A stretch of DNA of 8,031 nt from Chitinivibrionales bacterium (GTDB lineage: Bacteria; Fibrobacterota; Chitinivibrionia; Chitinivibrionales; JANQEN01), in NCBI GenBank assembly GCA_030593665.1, contig JAUVGS010000076.1, positions 1-8,031 on the forward strand, given 5' to 3'. Shown here one piece after another: positions 7,044-8,031 of this stretch. How positions within the stretch are numbered: the stretch's first letter is position 1; every line of letters starts with the position of its first letter. The notes below the pieces were generated by a model. That model saw nothing but the letters and a program-made list of their open reading frames with translations, was not told the DNA's origin and ran no database searches. The position numbers and the translations under genes are program-made.

Positions 7044-7080
7044 TTAAACGTTTGTAAAGATTTAATTTATAATTTGATAA
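7044..7080 (+). promoter_or_regulatory. Predicted promoter region for fliA, with overlapping sigma-70-like and sigma-28-like motifs
   Basis: The 105 bases between the small membrane protein and fliA are AT-rich. A perfect TATAAT lies at 7068-7073, with a weak -35 (TTAAAC, 7044-7049) at 18-base spacing. Overlapping it, TAAAGATT (7055-7062) matches the sigma-28 -35 block TAAAGTTT at seven of eight positions. It is followed after 10 bases by TTTGATAA (7073-7080), which keeps the GATAA of the GCCGATAA -10 block. The leader to fliA would be about 35-50 bases. FliA autoregulation is common in flagellar systems. Motif matches are seen; promoter activity is inferred. Confidence 0.45.
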
Positions 7081-7124
7081 CATACTTTATTAAATAGAAA
7101 CGATTCAACGGGATAAGGATTGAT

Positions 7125-7889
7125 ATGTCTAGCCTTGATGCTCTTTGGAAAGAGTATAAAGAGACAAATTCAAAGGTTGCGAAAGATAAGCTCCTGGTGG
7201 AATATGCACATATGGTTAAATATATTGCAAACAGGATTGCAATTAATCTTCCATCATCCGTAGATCGCGATGATATTGTCAGTTCAGGTATTATAGGACT
7301 CATTAAAGCGGTTGAGACATTTGAATTGGAGCGGGGATTTAAATTTGAAACCTATGCCGGCCATAAAATACGCGGCGCAATCCTTGATGAGCTGAGAGCT
7401 CTCGATTGGGTTCCCCGTTCAGTACGCCAGAAATCGCGTGATCTACAGAGAGTATATGCAAAACTGGAGAATGAACTCGGAAGAATTCCATACGATGATG
7501 AAGTGTGTGAGGAGTTGGAGATTTCCTTGGAATTATACGAAAAGATGCTTTCTGATGTTGCACCAACGACGATCATCTCTCTTGAAGAGGCATTGCCTGA
7601 CCGGAGTTCGGACTCGAAGGAGCTCCGGCTGATCGATACCATTGAGGATCCAGGAAGTGAAAACCCGCTTAAACAACTTAGTTTCGCAGAAATAAAACAG
7701 ATTTTAAAAGAGACAATAGAAAATCTTCCTGAAAAAGAGAAACTGGTAGTCGCACTGTACCATTTTGAAGAGCTGACTCTCAAGGAAATCGGCGTAGTAC
7801 TTGACATATCGGAGTCGCGTGTCAGTCAGATACATTCCAAGGCGATCCTGAAGCTGCGCGCAAAGCTGCTTCAAAGGATCAATGCCTGA
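7125..7889 (+). CDS. fliA: RNA polymerase sigma factor for flagellar genes, FliA/WhiG family (sigma-28)
   Basis: This alternative sigma factor directs RNA polymerase to late flagellar and chemotaxis promoters and is normally held by the anti-sigma factor FlgM. Its 254 residues match the family length. Region 2 covers about 20-100, including the DDIVSSGIIGLIKAVE helix (49-64) and the diagnostic FKFETYAGHKIRGAILDELR block running into DWVPRSVR (94-101). Region 3 is about 102-185, with an acidic stretch at about 155-180. Region 4 holds LPEKEKLVVALYHFEELTLKEIG (201-223) and the helix-turn-helix LDISESRVSQIHSKAILKLR (226-245). ATG 7125 follows AAGGA (7115-7119) at 5-base spacing. No flgM is seen in the window. 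The close relative WhiG is a sporulation sigma of actinomycetes; the flagellar context favours FliA. Confidence 0.96.
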   Translation: MSSLDALWKEYKETNSKVAKDKLLVEYAHMVKYIANRIAINLPSSVDRDDIVSSGIIGLIKAVETFELERGFKFETYAGHKIRGAILDELRALDWVPRSVRQKSRDLQRVYAKLENELGRIPYDDEVCEELEISLELYEKMLSDVAPTTIISLEEALPDRSSDSKELRLIDTIEDPGSENPLKQLSFAEIKQILKETIENLPEKEKLVVALYHFEELTLKEIGVVLDISESRVSQIHSKAILKLRAKLLQRINA

Positions 7890-7900
7890 GATAACACCCT

Positions 7901-7930
7901 AAAGGAGAATAACCCGAAGGGGGTATATCT
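7901..7930 (+). promoter_or_regulatory. Ribosome binding region with a possible spacer hairpin
   Basis: A strong AAAGGAG (7901-7907) lies 23 bases before the ATG at 7931, too far for normal use. A weaker purine run (AAGGGGG, 7917-7923) is nearer. Bases 7910-7915 can pair with 7921-7925 (TA-ACCC with GGGTA, one bulged A, loop GAAGG). If that small hairpin forms, the strong site is brought to an effective 7-base spacing from the ATG. Either site could set this start. Confidence 0.35.
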
Positions 7931-8031
7931 ATGGTTGATGCCATAGATTTATCGGCATCCATGCATAACCTCACGCAACTGGATAAATTTCAGCAGGATA
8001 GCCACCACACACCAATTCTCAATCAGGAAAG
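7931..8031 (+). CDS. Start of an unknown protein, truncated by the window edge
   Basis: An open frame starts at ATG 7931, 41 bases after fliA stops, and stays open for 33 codons to the window end. The first in-frame stop upstream (TAA, 7910-7912) rules out an earlier ATG. The visible N terminus (MVDAIDLSASMHNLTQLDKFQQ, written here in two parts as MVDAIDLSASMHNL and TQLDKFQQ) is polar and Gln/His-rich, with an amphipathic look and no signal peptide or membrane segment. Small soluble unknowns of this kind often follow fliA in flagellar clusters, and the same strand and close spacing suggest it belongs to the fliA unit. Too little is present to assign a family. Confidence 0.6.
   Translation, partial: MVDAIDLSASMHNLTQLDKFQQDSHHTPILNQE

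Noticed and set aside
7009..7046. Inverted repeat TAACCAA / TTGGTTA around the stop of the small membrane protein gene as a terminator
   Set aside because: The arms are AT-rich, the loop is 24 bases, and no T-tract follows, so it would be a poor intrinsic terminator.
7352..7807. 151-codon minus-strand open frame inside fliA
   Set aside because: It is a Ser-rich antisense shadow of conserved sigma-factor regions.

Overview
The window is a bacterial flagellar gene cluster, all on the + strand. The order is a secreted Ig-like repeat protein (94-2163), flhA (2171-4315), a 203-base gap with a promoter and a structured leader, flhF (4519-5745), flhG (5742-6650), a small two-helix membrane protein of unknown function (6657-7019), a 105-base promoter region, fliA (7125-7889), and the first 33 codons of another gene that runs off the right edge (from 7931). 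No tRNA, rRNA, CRISPR array or transposase was seen.

The order flhA-flhF-flhG-fliA is a standard core cluster in many motile bacteria. FlhA is the export gate of the flagellar type III secretion machine. FlhF (an SRP-type GTPase) and FlhG (a MinD-type ATPase) set flagellar number and position. FliA (sigma-28) switches on late flagellar genes. The departure from the usual arrangement is the gene directly before flhA. That place is often held by flhB; here it holds a roughly 690-residue, Ser/Thr/Asp-rich, AT-richer protein with divergent Ig/PKD-like repeats and an N-terminal export signal. It ends 7 bases before flhA.

Expression appears to be divided into units. The Ig-like gene and flhA form one tight pair. 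A good sigma-70-type promoter (TTGAAA, 17-base spacer, TATAAG, 4344-4372) precedes flhF. Its predicted leader can fold into a long imperfect hairpin (4390-4484), which could also be the remnant of a dispersed palindromic repeat. flhF and flhG overlap by 4 bases. A promoter region before fliA carries a perfect TATAAT and an overlapping sigma-28-like motif, which would allow FliA to regulate itself.

The organism cannot be named from this window. The base composition is moderate. Secreted proteins with repeated N-x-x-P-[VI]-I-D starts, together with this flagellar layout, would suit an FCB-group or related environmental lineage such as a Fibrobacterota/Chitinispirillia-like bacterium, but that is a guess. 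I found no clearly undescribed system. The best leads are the Ig-like protein beside flhA, the flhF leader structure, the unknown membrane protein between flhG and fliA, and the possible sigma-28 autoregulatory promoter.
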